Positions 8,430 to 16,918 of a stretch of DNA of 64,000 nt are shown here, piece by piece. Position numbers and translations under genes: made by a program. The stretch is from S010-25 sp964441285 (GTDB lineage Bacteria > Pseudomonadota > Gammaproteobacteria > SZUA-229): NCBI GenBank assembly GCA_964441285.1, contig CAYTUK010000006.1, forward strand, positions 1 to 64,000. The letters are read 5' to 3'. Position 1 is the first letter of the stretch. The number at the start of each line of letters is the position of its first letter. The notes beneath the pieces are model-generated. The model did no database searches and was not told the DNA's origin. It saw only the letters and a program-made list of their open reading frames with translations.

Positions 8430-9767
8430 ATGAGCAAACAAATTAAGACCTTTCTCGTTCTGGTCTTTGGTATTATCGTTGGAGTTTCCATCTCCCTTAC
8501 CAGCAATGTCCTGGCCAACAAAACCCAGCCAAGCGTAACCACAAACGGAATACCGTTAAACGAACTACGCAACTTTTCTGATATTTTTGCCAGAATAAAA
8601 ACCGACTATGTTGAAAAAGTCAGTGATAAAACTCTGCTTGAAAATGCAATTCGAGGGATGTTAGCGGGCCTCGACCCTCACTCCAGCTATCTCGATAAGG
8701 CCCAATATCAGGAATTGAAAATCGGTACTACTGGCAAATTTGGTGGTCTTGGTATCCAGGTCGGAATGGAAGACGGCTTTGTTAAAGTCATTTCGCCTAT
8801 CGACGATACTCCCGCATTTCGTGCCGGGCTGAAAGCGGGCGATCTAATCATCCGATTAAATAACAAACTCGTCAAAGGCATGGGCTTAAATGGTGCTGTT
8901 AAAATTATGCGTGGCAAACCAGGCACAGACATTAAGCTGACCGTTATTCGTGAAGGGGTCAGTAAACCATTAACCTTTACTGTCACCCGTGCCATAATTT
9001 CTGTAAAAAGCATCAAGAGTCGCATCCTTGAGCCAGGCTATGGTTATATTCGTATAACCAACTTCCAGTCAAAAACAGCGCGTGACATGCTCACCGCCAT
9101 TGCCAAACTTAAAAAAGAGAATAAAGGCAAACTGAAAGGACTGGTACTCGATTTACGCAATAACCCGGGTGGCGTTTTAAGTGCCGCCGCTGGCGTGGCA
9201 GATGCGTTTATCAATAAAGGCAAACTGGTCTACACGAAAGGCCGCATTGAAAGCTCGCATTTCGTGTTTAATGCCAAACCTGGCGATGTTCTGGATGGTG
9301 CACCGATGGTAGTGCTAATTAATGGTGGCTCGGCCTCTGCATCTGAAATTGTTGCGGGTGCCCTGCAGGATCATCATCGTGCGATCATTATGGGTAGCCG
9401 GTCCTTTGGTAAAGGCTCTGTTCAGACCATACAGGAATTACGCAGCGGTGGTGCAGTCAAAATTACCACTGCACGCTACTTCACCCCATCCGGTCGCTCA
9501 ATTCAGGGTGAAGGCATTACCCCAGATATCAAACTGGGCCACTATAAAGTGACCAACTCGAAGCTGAACTCATCATTACTGCTTAAAGAGTCCGACCTGA
9601 AACACACGATTAGCAATCCAACCAAATCACGGAAAGCTATTCGTGCAGCTGAAGCCGCAACGGAGAAAAAAGAGGCTGCGGAACCTCAGCTAAAAGCAAC
9701 ACAGGACTTTCAATTATACGAAGCGCTAATCTTGCTTAAAGGATTGACGATTGCTGGTAAAGGCTAA
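8430..9767 (+). CDS. ctpA: C-terminal processing protease (S41, CtpA type)
   Basis: Periplasmic tail-specific protease, 445 residues. A signal peptide (FLVLVFGIIVGVSISL, ending near VLANK) is followed by a PDZ domain (GGLGIQVGMEDGFVKVISPI through GDLIIRLN) and the S41 catalytic core. The serine-lysine dyad is visible as Ser303 in GGSASASEIVAGALQD and Lys328 in SRSFGKGSVQTI; the 25-residue spacing fits the family. Placement after envC suggests a cell-wall or envelope quality-control role, as in the common envC-ctpA-yibQ order. A strong terminator follows the stop codon. Confidence 0.95.
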   Translation: MSKQIKTFLVLVFGIIVGVSISLTSNVLANKTQPSVTTNGIPLNELRNFSDIFARIKTDYVEKVSDKTLLENAIRGMLAGLDPHSSYLDKAQYQELKIGTTGKFGGLGIQVGMEDGFVKVISPIDDTPAFRAGLKAGDLIIRLNNKLVKGMGLNGAVKIMRGKPGTDIKLTVIREGVSKPLTFTVTRAIISVKSIKSRILEPGYGYIRITNFQSKTARDMLTAIAKLKKENKGKLKGLVLDLRNNPGGVLSAAAGVADAFINKGKLVYTKGRIESSHFVFNAKPGDVLDGAPMVVLINGGSASASEIVAGALQDHHRAIIMGSRSFGKGSVQTIQELRSGGAVKITTARYFTPSGRSIQGEGITPDIKLGHYKVTNSKLNSSLLLKESDLKHTISNPTKSRKAIRAAEAATEKKEAAEPQLKATQDFQLYEALILLKGLTIAGKG

Positions 9768-9805
9768 TTTATCGATAAGTGCCTGCACCAGTCAGGCACA
9801 ATAAG

Positions 9806-9842
9806 AAAAAAGGTATAACAAATGGTTTGTTATACCTTTTTT
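9806..9842 (+). terminator. Rho-independent terminator after ctpA
   Basis: Perfect 11-bp inverted repeat GGTATAACAAA / TTTGTTATACC around a 3-base loop (TGG), flanked by A6 and T6 runs, so it could work in both directions. It lies 39 bases after the ctpA stop. A smaller hairpin GCCTG/CAGGC lies just upstream (9781-9797). It separates ctpA from the decayed gene that follows. Confidence 0.9.
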
Positions 9843-9854
9843 ATTGTCTGAGGT

Positions 9855-10394
9855 ATGGTTTACATTATGCGCTGCCAGCGTATAAAAATTCAGCCTTTAT
9901 CTGCGGGGCGTTTCCACACATTCTCGCTGCTACTACTCATAGCCACATTATTGTTCACCCGCCCTGGTCACGCAGGGTCCCCTTACTACGCCAGTATCAT
10001 TATTGATGATCTGGGCAACAACCTGCATTATGCGCAACAAATTATTAACTTACCCGCGCAAATAACACTCTCTCTATTGCCGGAAACAAGGTATGCAACA
10101 GTAATCGCAAAGGCAGTAAAACCGTCGCCGCTAAAATTGCAAATGAACAGGCTATTGCTAATATTACCCGCGATGTTTTTCTCGGCCCGGAGAATCGAGT
10201 AAGCACCATTAAAACCCAGTTCAACCGCTTTATGAAATTAGTCCAGAAACGCGGTTACGGTTTAGCAATCGCCCACCCGCATCCGAAAACAATTCGATTT
10301 CTGACCAAACATTTAAGCGAACTAAAACAACATGGCATACAACTTGTGTCCGTTTCCAGACTCATACAGATACGCCAATACAGGAAAAAAAGAT
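9855..10394 (+). pseudogene. Divergent polysaccharide deacetylase (YibQ family), internally deleted and frameshifted
   Basis: Remnant of the YibQ/DUF610 family that commonly follows ctpA. The first frame has a signal-like segment and the family start ASIIIDDLGNNLHYAQQI followed by ITLSLLPETRY. About 100 residues expected next are absent. In another frame the sequence resumes with AAKIANEQAIANITRDVFLG and continues through RFMKLVQKRGYGLAIAHPHP, which is the family C-terminus. The frame change falls at the deletion junction near 10110-10135. The pieces encode no complete NodB-like fold, so this is a pseudogene unless an assembly error collapsed the region. Confidence 0.75.
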
Positions 10395-10610
10395 ATGTTA
10401 CATGCACTGGTTCCACTTGCTCAGGGCTGCGAAGAACTGGAAGCCATTGATCACCACGCTATCCACATCACTCAAAATGCGGTGGAAGTTGATGATCATA
10501 TCGTCACTTCGCGTGGCCCCGGAACCGCGATGGGTTTCACATTAACCCTTATCGCGCTACTGATGGGTAAAGATAAGCGCGATGAAGTCAGCCAACAACT
10601 GGTTCGATAA
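10395..10610 (+). pseudogene. YajL/DJ-1-like protein with large internal deletion
   Basis: An open frame of 71 codons joins the first strand of a DJ-1/ThiJ protein (MLHALVPLAQGCEELEAI) directly to its C-terminal end (VTSRGPGTAMGFTLTLIALL, then KRDEVSQQLV). E. coli YajL is about 196 residues, so roughly 120 internal residues are gone, including the nucleophile-elbow cysteine. The junction keeps the frame, so a short peptide could still be made, but the glyoxalase/chaperone fold cannot form. It is adjacent to a yibQ remnant with a deletion of similar size. Confidence 0.75.
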
Positions 10611-10760
10611 ACACAATAATCTTTCTAAATAGGAGAAATAGACAATAATTTCAATAAGTTAGATTACAACTTCTATATCCGTAACAATTATGTTGTTATA
10701 TTCATTCCAATTTTAGATAAAATACCTGATCATTTTACTAGGTTATTACAGGAAGAGACT

Positions 10761-11096
10761 ATGCAAGCAGAAATTAATGGCAAGATTATCCAGCTCAGTG
10801 AAGCCGGCTGGTTAGAAAATCTCGATGAGTGGAGTCAGGAACTCGCGGTTGAGGTTGCAAAAAATGAAAAGATTAATGAACTGACTCAGGCACACTGGGA
10901 TATTGTTAATGAAGCACGCCAGTATTTTCTGGATAACGGCATCGTTTGTGAACCACGCTCATTCTCAAAAATCATGAAGAAAAAATATGGCAAAGATCAT
11001 TCCGATCAAAAATATATTTACTCTTTATTTCCAACTGGGCTAATTAAATGTGCCAATAAAGTCGCAGGTTTACCTCGACCTAGAGGCTGTAGTTAA
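10761..11096 (+). CDS. TusE/DsrC/DsvC-family sulfur carrier with shifted second cysteine
   Basis: 111 residues, full length for the family. Core motifs match DsrC/TusE: EAGWLENLDEWSQELAVEVA, THWDIVN-type helix, SDQKYIYSLFPTG and the C-terminal arm AGLPRPRGCS. The penultimate cysteine (Cys110) that carries sulfur is present. The second DsrC cysteine, normally ten or eleven residues earlier, is Asn99; a cysteine occurs instead at 97 (KCANK). It therefore fits neither the classical two-cysteine DsrC nor the one-cysteine TusE exactly. It stands alone between a decayed gene and recQ with about 150 bp on each side, so context does not decide between tRNA thiolation and sulfur oxidation. Confidence 0.88.
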   Translation: MQAEINGKIIQLSEAGWLENLDEWSQELAVEVAKNEKINELTQAHWDIVNEARQYFLDNGIVCEPRSFSKIMKKKYGKDHSDQKYIYSLFPTGLIKCANKVAGLPRPRGCS

Positions 11097-11246
11097 AATA
11101 ATAGTTGGCAGAAAAATTCTACCCGCAATAAATTACTGCCAAGTTTTTCTATAGTTTACCGGTAGTTTTTTGCAGATTATCTTTTAACTGCTTTTGTTCG
11201 CCTTTATAATGGTTAAATTATTCATTACTAACATGGCGTAACAAAC

Positions 11247-13364
11247 ATGGATGCTGCTGCACTCAACTGTTTGCAACATACCTTTGGCTATGCTGATTTT
11301 CGTTTTCAGCAGCGTGACATTATTCGGCATGTAATTAATGGCGACGATGTTATTGCTTTAATGCCGACTGGTGGCGGTAAATCACTCTGCTACCAGATAC
11401 CCGCGCTGGTTCGGCCGGGGACAGGCATTATTATTTCGCCGCTGATTGCCTTAATGCATGATCAGGTTATGGCGCTACAACAACTGGGTATCCAGGCCGC
11501 TTATCTAAATTCGACACTGGAGGCTGCCCGCAGTCGGCAGACAGAAGAAGATTTTATCCACGGCCGCCTGGATATGCTGTATGTCGCACCGGAGCGGCTC
11601 AATACAGCAAGTTTTCTGCGCCTGCTCAAGCAAGCTGACATTTCTTTATTTGCCATTGATGAAGCGCACTGTGTATCACAATGGGGGCATGATTTTCGCC
11701 CCGATTACATTCAACTTTCGCTGCTACATGAACAGTTCCCTGAAATACCACGTATTGCATTAACCGCCACCGCAGATGAAACCACGCGCAATGAAATTCG
11801 TCAGCGATTAAATCTCGAACACGCCGAGCTTTTTTTATCCAGTTTCGACCGCCCAAATATCTGTTATCAAATCAGTGAAGGACAAAACAACGCAAAAATG
11901 GCATTGTTACGTTTTATCCAGAACGAACACGAGCACGATGCGGGTATCGTGTATTGCCTGTCACGAAAAAAAGTTGAAGCCACCGCGCAGTGGTTAACCG
12001 ACAAAGGTTTTATCGCGCTTGCGTATCACGCGGGACTACCGACAAAAATCAGGGCGGAACATCAACAACGTTTTCTAAAAGAGGAAAGCGTTATTATTGT
12101 AGCCACCATTGCCTTCGGTATGGGCATCGACAAACCTGACGTACGCTTCGTTGCCCACCTGAATTTACCTAAAAGCATGGAAGCCTATTATCAGGAAACC
12201 GGGCGGGCGGGGCGTGACGGCTTACCCTCCGATGCCTGGATGGCCTATGGTTTACAGGATGTGATTATGCTTAAACAAATGATGGGCGGATCAAACGCTG
12301 AGGAACAATTTAAACGTATTGAACGTCAAAAACTTGAAGCGATGTTAGGTTTTACCGAAATCACCAGCTGCCGGCGTCAGGCACTACTCAATTATTTTGG
12401 TGAACACCTCGACAAACCCTGCGGTAACTGTGATAACTGCTTATCACCCGCAGATACCTGGGATGCCACCACCGCCGCACAAAAAGCACTGTCCTGTGTT
12501 CACCGTACCGGGCAGCGCTTTGGTGTCACCTATCTCGTTGACATATTAACCGCTAAAACTAGTGAGCGCATTGAACAATTTGGCCATCATAACTTAAGTG
12601 TTTTCGGTATTGGCAAAGAGTTTGATACCAGGCAATGGCGCAGTATTTTTCGTCAGTTAATCTCACGGAATCTATTGACTGTCGATATTGATGGATTCGG
12701 CTCACTGCGCCTGACCGAGCATTGCCGCAAAGTATTGCGTGGCGAAGAAACTTTATTACTGCGTAAAGAAAGTCAAAATACCCGATCATCGCGCAAAGGA
12801 CGCAAACCTGATCGCTCTGAAAGCAACGCCAGTAATTCTCTTTGGGAGGCTCTGCGCGGCTGCCGCAAAAAACTGGCCGATGACAATGACGTGCCACCGT
12901 TTGTTATTTTTCATGATTCCACACTGGCAGAAATGCTGGAACGTCAACCCGGCAATCGTGAACAATTTTCACGTCTCAACGGGGTGGGTGAAAATAAACT
13001 GGATAAATATGCAGCGGCTTTTTTAAGTGTTATTAATGATCAGATAAACCAGCAACAACACGGGACTACCGACACCGTCACTGAAAGCTTACTATTATTT
13101 CGTCGTGGTCTGGATGTAAATGGCATTGCGACTCAGCGTGAACTTAAAATAACAACCGTTTATTCTCACCTTGCCAGCTGTATTGAGCAGGGTGAGCTTA
13201 AACTCGAAGATGTCGTCAATTTAAACAAACAGGATCTCACTATTATTCATGAAGCATTTTTAAGTCTTGATGACGGCACAAAAAAACTAAAACCGGTCTA
13301 TGATGCGCTAGACGGTATGTTTGATTACGGCATATTACGTTGTGTACAGGCAGCGGTACACTGA
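11247..13364 (+). CDS. recQ: ATP-dependent DNA helicase RecQ
   Basis: 3'-5' helicase for recombination and fork repair, 705 residues, longer than E. coli RecQ (about 610). Order: SF2 helicase core with Walker A GGGKS (K45) and DEAH at 138-141, helicase C with TGRAGRDG, the RQC zinc site (CRRQAL, then CGNCDNC), the winged helix, an HRDC domain (about 535-600) and a C-terminal helix-turn-helix extension (about 620-705). That extension is found in many RecQ proteins of other bacteria. All catalytic motifs are intact. It converges with the arn operon. Confidence 0.96.
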   Translation: MDAAALNCLQHTFGYADFRFQQRDIIRHVINGDDVIALMPTGGGKSLCYQIPALVRPGTGIIISPLIALMHDQVMALQQLGIQAAYLNSTLEAARSRQTEEDFIHGRLDMLYVAPERLNTASFLRLLKQADISLFAIDEAHCVSQWGHDFRPDYIQLSLLHEQFPEIPRIALTATADETTRNEIRQRLNLEHAELFLSSFDRPNICYQISEGQNNAKMALLRFIQNEHEHDAGIVYCLSRKKVEATAQWLTDKGFIALAYHAGLPTKIRAEHQQRFLKEESVIIVATIAFGMGIDKPDVRFVAHLNLPKSMEAYYQETGRAGRDGLPSDAWMAYGLQDVIMLKQMMGGSNAEEQFKRIERQKLEAMLGFTEITSCRRQALLNYFGEHLDKPCGNCDNCLSPADTWDATTAAQKALSCVHRTGQRFGVTYLVDILTAKTSERIEQFGHHNLSVFGIGKEFDTRQWRSIFRQLISRNLLTVDIDGFGSLRLTEHCRKVLRGEETLLLRKESQNTRSSRKGRKPDRSESNASNSLWEALRGCRKKLADDNDVPPFVIFHDSTLAEMLERQPGNREQFSRLNGVGENKLDKYAAAFLSVINDQINQQQHGTTDTVTESLLLFRRGLDVNGIATQRELKITTVYSHLASCIEQGELKLEDVVNLNKQDLTIIHEAFLSLDDGTKKLKPVYDALDGMFDYGILRCVQAAVH

Positions 13365-13436
13365 ACGTGCCTTTTTTATTGCGCTTTAATCTCTCTGAAC
13401 AAGCAGCAAAAGCAGGCTGGCATTAAATTTTTCGAG

Positions 13437-13841
13437 TTATGTGGCTGGTCTGGTTTTAATGTTCACCAGCGCCACCCCGATCAGTATCAGCAATATACCC
13501 AGACTACGCTCATACGATAACACCTCACCAATTTTATCCCAGTAAACGGCCCCCAGGTAAACCAGGATATAGCTCAAGCCCAGCATCGGATACGCATAAC
13601 TGATCTGATAACGTGTCAATGCCAGCAACCAGGCCAGCATTGACAGGCCATAGCAGGTAAAACCACTCAACAACCATAGCAGTATTAGCTTATTTTGTAG
13701 CACAATTCCCAGCGCTGAAACAGAGCCAGAGCCAATATTTAACAGTCTAATATCCAGCAAACCCGCTTTCATTAACAGTTGTGCTGCCGCAGATAACACA
13801 ATACTGCTGATGAGCAATAGAACGGGCCGGTAGGCTTTCAT
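13437..13841 (-). CDS. arnF: L-Ara4N-phosphoundecaprenol flippase subunit ArnF
   Basis: 134 residues with four predicted membrane helices in the small multidrug resistance/EamA style. With ArnE it is proposed to flip undecaprenyl-phosphate-L-Ara4N across the inner membrane. It is the last gene of arnBCADTEF and overlaps arnE by 4 bases. The length and the SYAYPMLGLSYILVYLGAVY helix fit ArnF. Alone it could be mistaken for an EmrE-type transporter; the operon position gives the assignment. Confidence 0.88.
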   Translation of the reverse strand: MKAYRPVLLLISSIVLSAAAQLLMKAGLLDIRLLNIGSGSVSALGIVLQNKLILLWLLSGFTCYGLSMLAWLLALTRYQISYAYPMLGLSYILVYLGAVYWDKIGEVLSYERSLGILLILIGVALVNIKTRPAT

Positions 13842-14188
13842 GTCTGCGCCAACAGGCTAATACCGGCGACAATAAAAGCAACTCCCGCCCAACGCCACCA
13901 TGAAATGGCTTCATGTAAAATATAACGCGCTGCCAACAGTACCACGATAAAACCTGAGCTAATAAAAGGGAAGGCTTTGCTCACATCCATGTCATATAAA
14001 ACCACCAGCCACAACAGCAAGGCCGAGCCCAGGCAGACAACTGCGAGCATTATTTCCCACTGAAATAATGCTCGCATTGTCTCGTTTAATGTTGTCGCAT
14101 TTTTTAAGCCTCGGTCCGCACCCAGTTTCTGTAATACCTGACCGCAGGAGGTCAGTAAAACAACAATAAAGATAATAACGTAGTCCAT
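13838..14188 (-). CDS. arnE: L-Ara4N-phosphoundecaprenol flippase subunit ArnE
   Basis: 116 residues from the ATG at 14188, with four membrane helices and the SMR-like N-terminus TSCGQVLQKLGADR. A longer frame starts at 14239, but its extra 17 residues would overlap the arnT end and lack a membrane signature. The chosen ATG overlaps the arnT stop (TAATG), a coupled start typical of this operon. It is the partner of ArnF in lipid flipping. Confidence 0.88.
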   Translation of the reverse strand: MDYVIIFIVVLLTSCGQVLQKLGADRGLKNATTLNETMRALFQWEIMLAVVCLGSALLLWLVVLYDMDVSKAFPFISSGFIVVLLAARYILHEAISWWRWAGVAFIVAGISLLAQT

Positions 14189-15900
14189 TATGATTTTACT
14201 TTTTCCACCGGAATCGTCCACAATACAAAACGTCCCCAACGCACTGCCGTTGCCTGCGATGGTAACATTGCTTTCATTTTTTGATACCCATCCGAATGTT
14301 GCACAATAACAATTGGTTGTTTATTTACATTATGCGTTAAAAACTGCTTGAACTTATCCCCCTGAAGTAAGCGATATTTAGCATCTGCATAGGATAAACC
14401 GTAGTTTAATTCGCCAGGTGAAGTCATATAAACATCGCGGCGATGAAAATACCAGTTAACCGCATGAATCAGATTATTGTCGGCAACCAGAAGGGTTTTC
14501 GGCGTTACTCGATATGCGTTTTCCAGCAGAAATTTACCTGGCATTTTGCTTTCCACTGTTCGCTGCGGCAGTATAAATTGTGTTACCAGCATAATGGGTA
14601 CCAGACTAAACGCGTAACAACTTAATTTCTTACCGACCGTTTTAATGTAGCAACTGATGCCTGTCAAAACTGATGCCATTAAAAACGCCGCACATAATAA
14701 TAGCCATTTCCAGCTTTCATCGTTATACCAGACGGCTTTACCTACTAACCTTGTCTGTATCAACACGATGTACAATGTAAAGCTGCATAATACAAAAATA
14801 CTTAACCAGGCGGCGTATTTAAACCACCGCTCACCTTGATCAGTACTTTTATGACTTAAATATCGCTCCAGCCCCAGACTCAGAAGAATCGCGAGTGGCG
14901 CAAGACAGGGAAGGATATAGGTGGGTAATTTTCCATGTGCAATAGAAAAGAAAATAAACGGTAATAACAACCATAATAACGTATATTGCAGCAGTGCCTT
15001 TTCCGTACCACCCATCGACTGTCGCGATTGCCATAATCCTTTCGCCGCCGTGCCCAACTGAGTTATCCACGGCCAGGCCAACAAGGGTAAAAACAGCAAA
15101 TAAAACCAGACTGGTTCCTGATGCTGGGCATGGTCACTGGCAAAACGTTTTATATTTTCCTGCCAGAAAAAATAGTGCCAGAAATCCGGCTGCTGCAGAT
15201 TTATCATTATCGCCCAGGGCAGAACCAGCATAATTGCTACCAGTGCTGGCAGCCAGCCTCGACTGAACAATTCTTTCCAGCGACGCTGCCAGATGACATA
15301 GGGCACGATAACCATGCCCAGCAATGCAAACGCAAGAAAACCCTTGGTTAGAAAAGCCGCGCCGGTAAAAACACCCATTAAAATAAGTTCAAAAACGCGT
15401 TTGCGTTGATTCTGTTCGCGATGAGAAAAATAAAAGGTGACAAACGCCAGCGTTAACAGCAGACTAAAAACGCTATCCAGGGCATTATAACTCCCCATAA
15501 GAAACACGCCGAACATGGTCAGGTAGACTGCCGCTGCCGTCAGCGCTGTTTTTGCTGAGCGCCCGTTGTAGGCGATTAATAAGAAAATGGCCAAAGCGGA
15601 AATCCCCGCAGACAAGGCGCTGGGTAATCTCACGGCAAATGCGTTTTCGCCAAACATCTTCATGCTGGCGGCCACCACCCAATAACCCATTACGGGTTTC
15701 TCAAAATAGCGCAACCCATTCAGTGTTGGAGAAACCCATTTCCCAGTATCCATCATTTCGCGTGGAATTTCAGCATACCGAACTTCATCAGGAATCATTA
15801 ACGGGCGCAGGCCGAGCGGTAACAGGTAAATTAACACATACAGTAGCAATAAAATAAACGCATAAATACGCCAGTTAGTGCCTTCTGTGGAATTATTCAT
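14188..15900 (-). CDS. arnT: Undecaprenyl phosphate-L-Ara4N:lipid A transferase ArnT
   Basis: Inner-membrane GT83 glycosyltransferase that adds L-Ara4N to lipid A phosphates on the periplasmic side. It has 570 residues, slightly longer than E. coli ArnT (550). The N-terminal half has about twelve membrane helices; the conserved loop DEVRYAEIPREMMDTGKW with catalytic acidic residues and FEKPVMGYW is visible near residues 38-75. A C-terminal soluble domain follows. It is preceded by arnD after a 113-base gap with no feature seen. The expected outcome is reduced negative charge and resistance to cationic peptides. Confidence 0.95.
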   Translation of the reverse strand: MNNSTEGTNWRIYAFILLLLYVLIYLLPLGLRPLMIPDEVRYAEIPREMMDTGKWVSPTLNGLRYFEKPVMGYWVVAASMKMFGENAFAVRLPSALSAGISALAIFLLIAYNGRSAKTALTAAAVYLTMFGVFLMGSYNALDSVFSLLLTLAFVTFYFSHREQNQRKRVFELILMGVFTGAAFLTKGFLAFALLGMVIVPYVIWQRRWKELFSRGWLPALVAIMLVLPWAIMINLQQPDFWHYFFWQENIKRFASDHAQHQEPVWFYLLFLPLLAWPWITQLGTAAKGLWQSRQSMGGTEKALLQYTLLWLLLPFIFFSIAHGKLPTYILPCLAPLAILLSLGLERYLSHKSTDQGERWFKYAAWLSIFVLCSFTLYIVLIQTRLVGKAVWYNDESWKWLLLCAAFLMASVLTGISCYIKTVGKKLSCYAFSLVPIMLVTQFILPQRTVESKMPGKFLLENAYRVTPKTLLVADNNLIHAVNWYFHRRDVYMTSPGELNYGLSYADAKYRLLQGDKFKQFLTHNVNKQPIVIVQHSDGYQKMKAMLPSQATAVRWGRFVLWTIPVEKVKS

Positions 15901-16013
15901 ACTCTGCTATTTATCTGCCATTAAAATCTGCCATTAAAAAATTAGGTGGCGAGTCCGGTTTATTCTTCATGATTTACGACTGAATGATCGACTACTGAGA
16001 TTATCATTGCAGC

Positions 16014-16913
16014 TTACTGCCCCTGTCTGCCGACCCAGCCCTCACGGCCATGAAGTGGGGCGGGATTAATTATACCTGATTTAATTTTGGCAATATCATC
16101 CGGCAACAACTGTTGCAGTGGCACAAAATGAATCCCACGCTGTTTTGCCTTACTTAGAAACCGATCAAATAAATCCGCGCAGACGAGACCCTCTACCTCG
16201 GCATGAATGGTTAAAACATTCAACTGTTCAGGTTGAATTAAACCCAGCAGGTAAGCGTTATAATTTTCCACTGTAATGCCGTTTTTACCAATGACCTCAT
16301 CATAAGTCGGGAGTGTCACGGGAATTTGTGGCGTACAAAGAGCCCCGTCTATAACCGGACGAAAAATACTTTCACCTCGACAATCTGTATTATAGATAAA
16401 ATCAAACGGCTGTTTTTCTTTTACTACCCGTGTATCGGCTTTCCAGCCAGCAACACCAGAACAGACTGGTGGCCTGCCAATAATAGCCGTTAAGGCAGCA
16501 ACACCACGTTGAATATCCTGGCGCACTTCCAGCGCAGACATTGCCTCCATGTGCATCTGCCAACGGTGGTGATCCCAGGCATGCAAGCCCGCTTCGTGAC
16601 CAGCAAGATCTGCCGCCCGGATGGTTTTAGCAAGGCGTTTACCAATATTCGGGCCGGGCCAGAAGGTGCCGCGCAGCAGAATATCCCAACCATAAAGGCT
16701 GGCTGCTTTTGAGCGTAACATTTTTATTAAAAAAACCGGTTTTAATAATCGCCATAAGTGCCGCCCCATATTATCCGGCCCAACACTAAATAAAAAAGTG
16801 GCTTTTACATTATGCTTATCAAGCAGGCGCAATAATCCCGGCACCCCATCGCGGGTGCCACGAAAGGTATCGACATCAATCCGCAGGCCAACGGTGATTC
16901 CGCTGTCATTCAA
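16014..16913 (-). CDS. arnD: 4-deoxy-4-formamido-L-arabinose-phosphoundecaprenol deformylase
   Basis: Polysaccharide-deacetylase (NodB-like) enzyme of 299 residues that removes the formyl group from the undecaprenyl-linked sugar. The N-terminal metal site is visible in GLRIDVDTFRGTRDGVPGLL, and the second motif in AGHEAGLHAWDHHRWQ provides the histidines. LTIHAEVEG near the C-terminus provides another catalytic histidine. It starts 5 bases after the arnA stop, so the genes are cotranscribed. Confidence 0.95.
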   Translation of the reverse strand: MNDSGITVGLRIDVDTFRGTRDGVPGLLRLLDKHNVKATFLFSVGPDNMGRHLWRLLKPVFLIKMLRSKAASLYGWDILLRGTFWPGPNIGKRLAKTIRAADLAGHEAGLHAWDHHRWQMHMEAMSALEVRQDIQRGVAALTAIIGRPPVCSGVAGWKADTRVVKEKQPFDFIYNTDCRGESIFRPVIDGALCTPQIPVTLPTYDEVIGKNGITVENYNAYLLGLIQPEQLNVLTIHAEVEGLVCADLFDRFLSKAKQRGIHFVPLQQLLPDDIAKIKSGIINPAPLHGREGWVGRQGQ

Positions 16914-16918
16914 GCCAC

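Noticed and set aside
8342..8572. Minus-strand frame overlapping the ctpA start
   Set aside because: Overlaps the signal peptide coding region of ctpA and has no family features.
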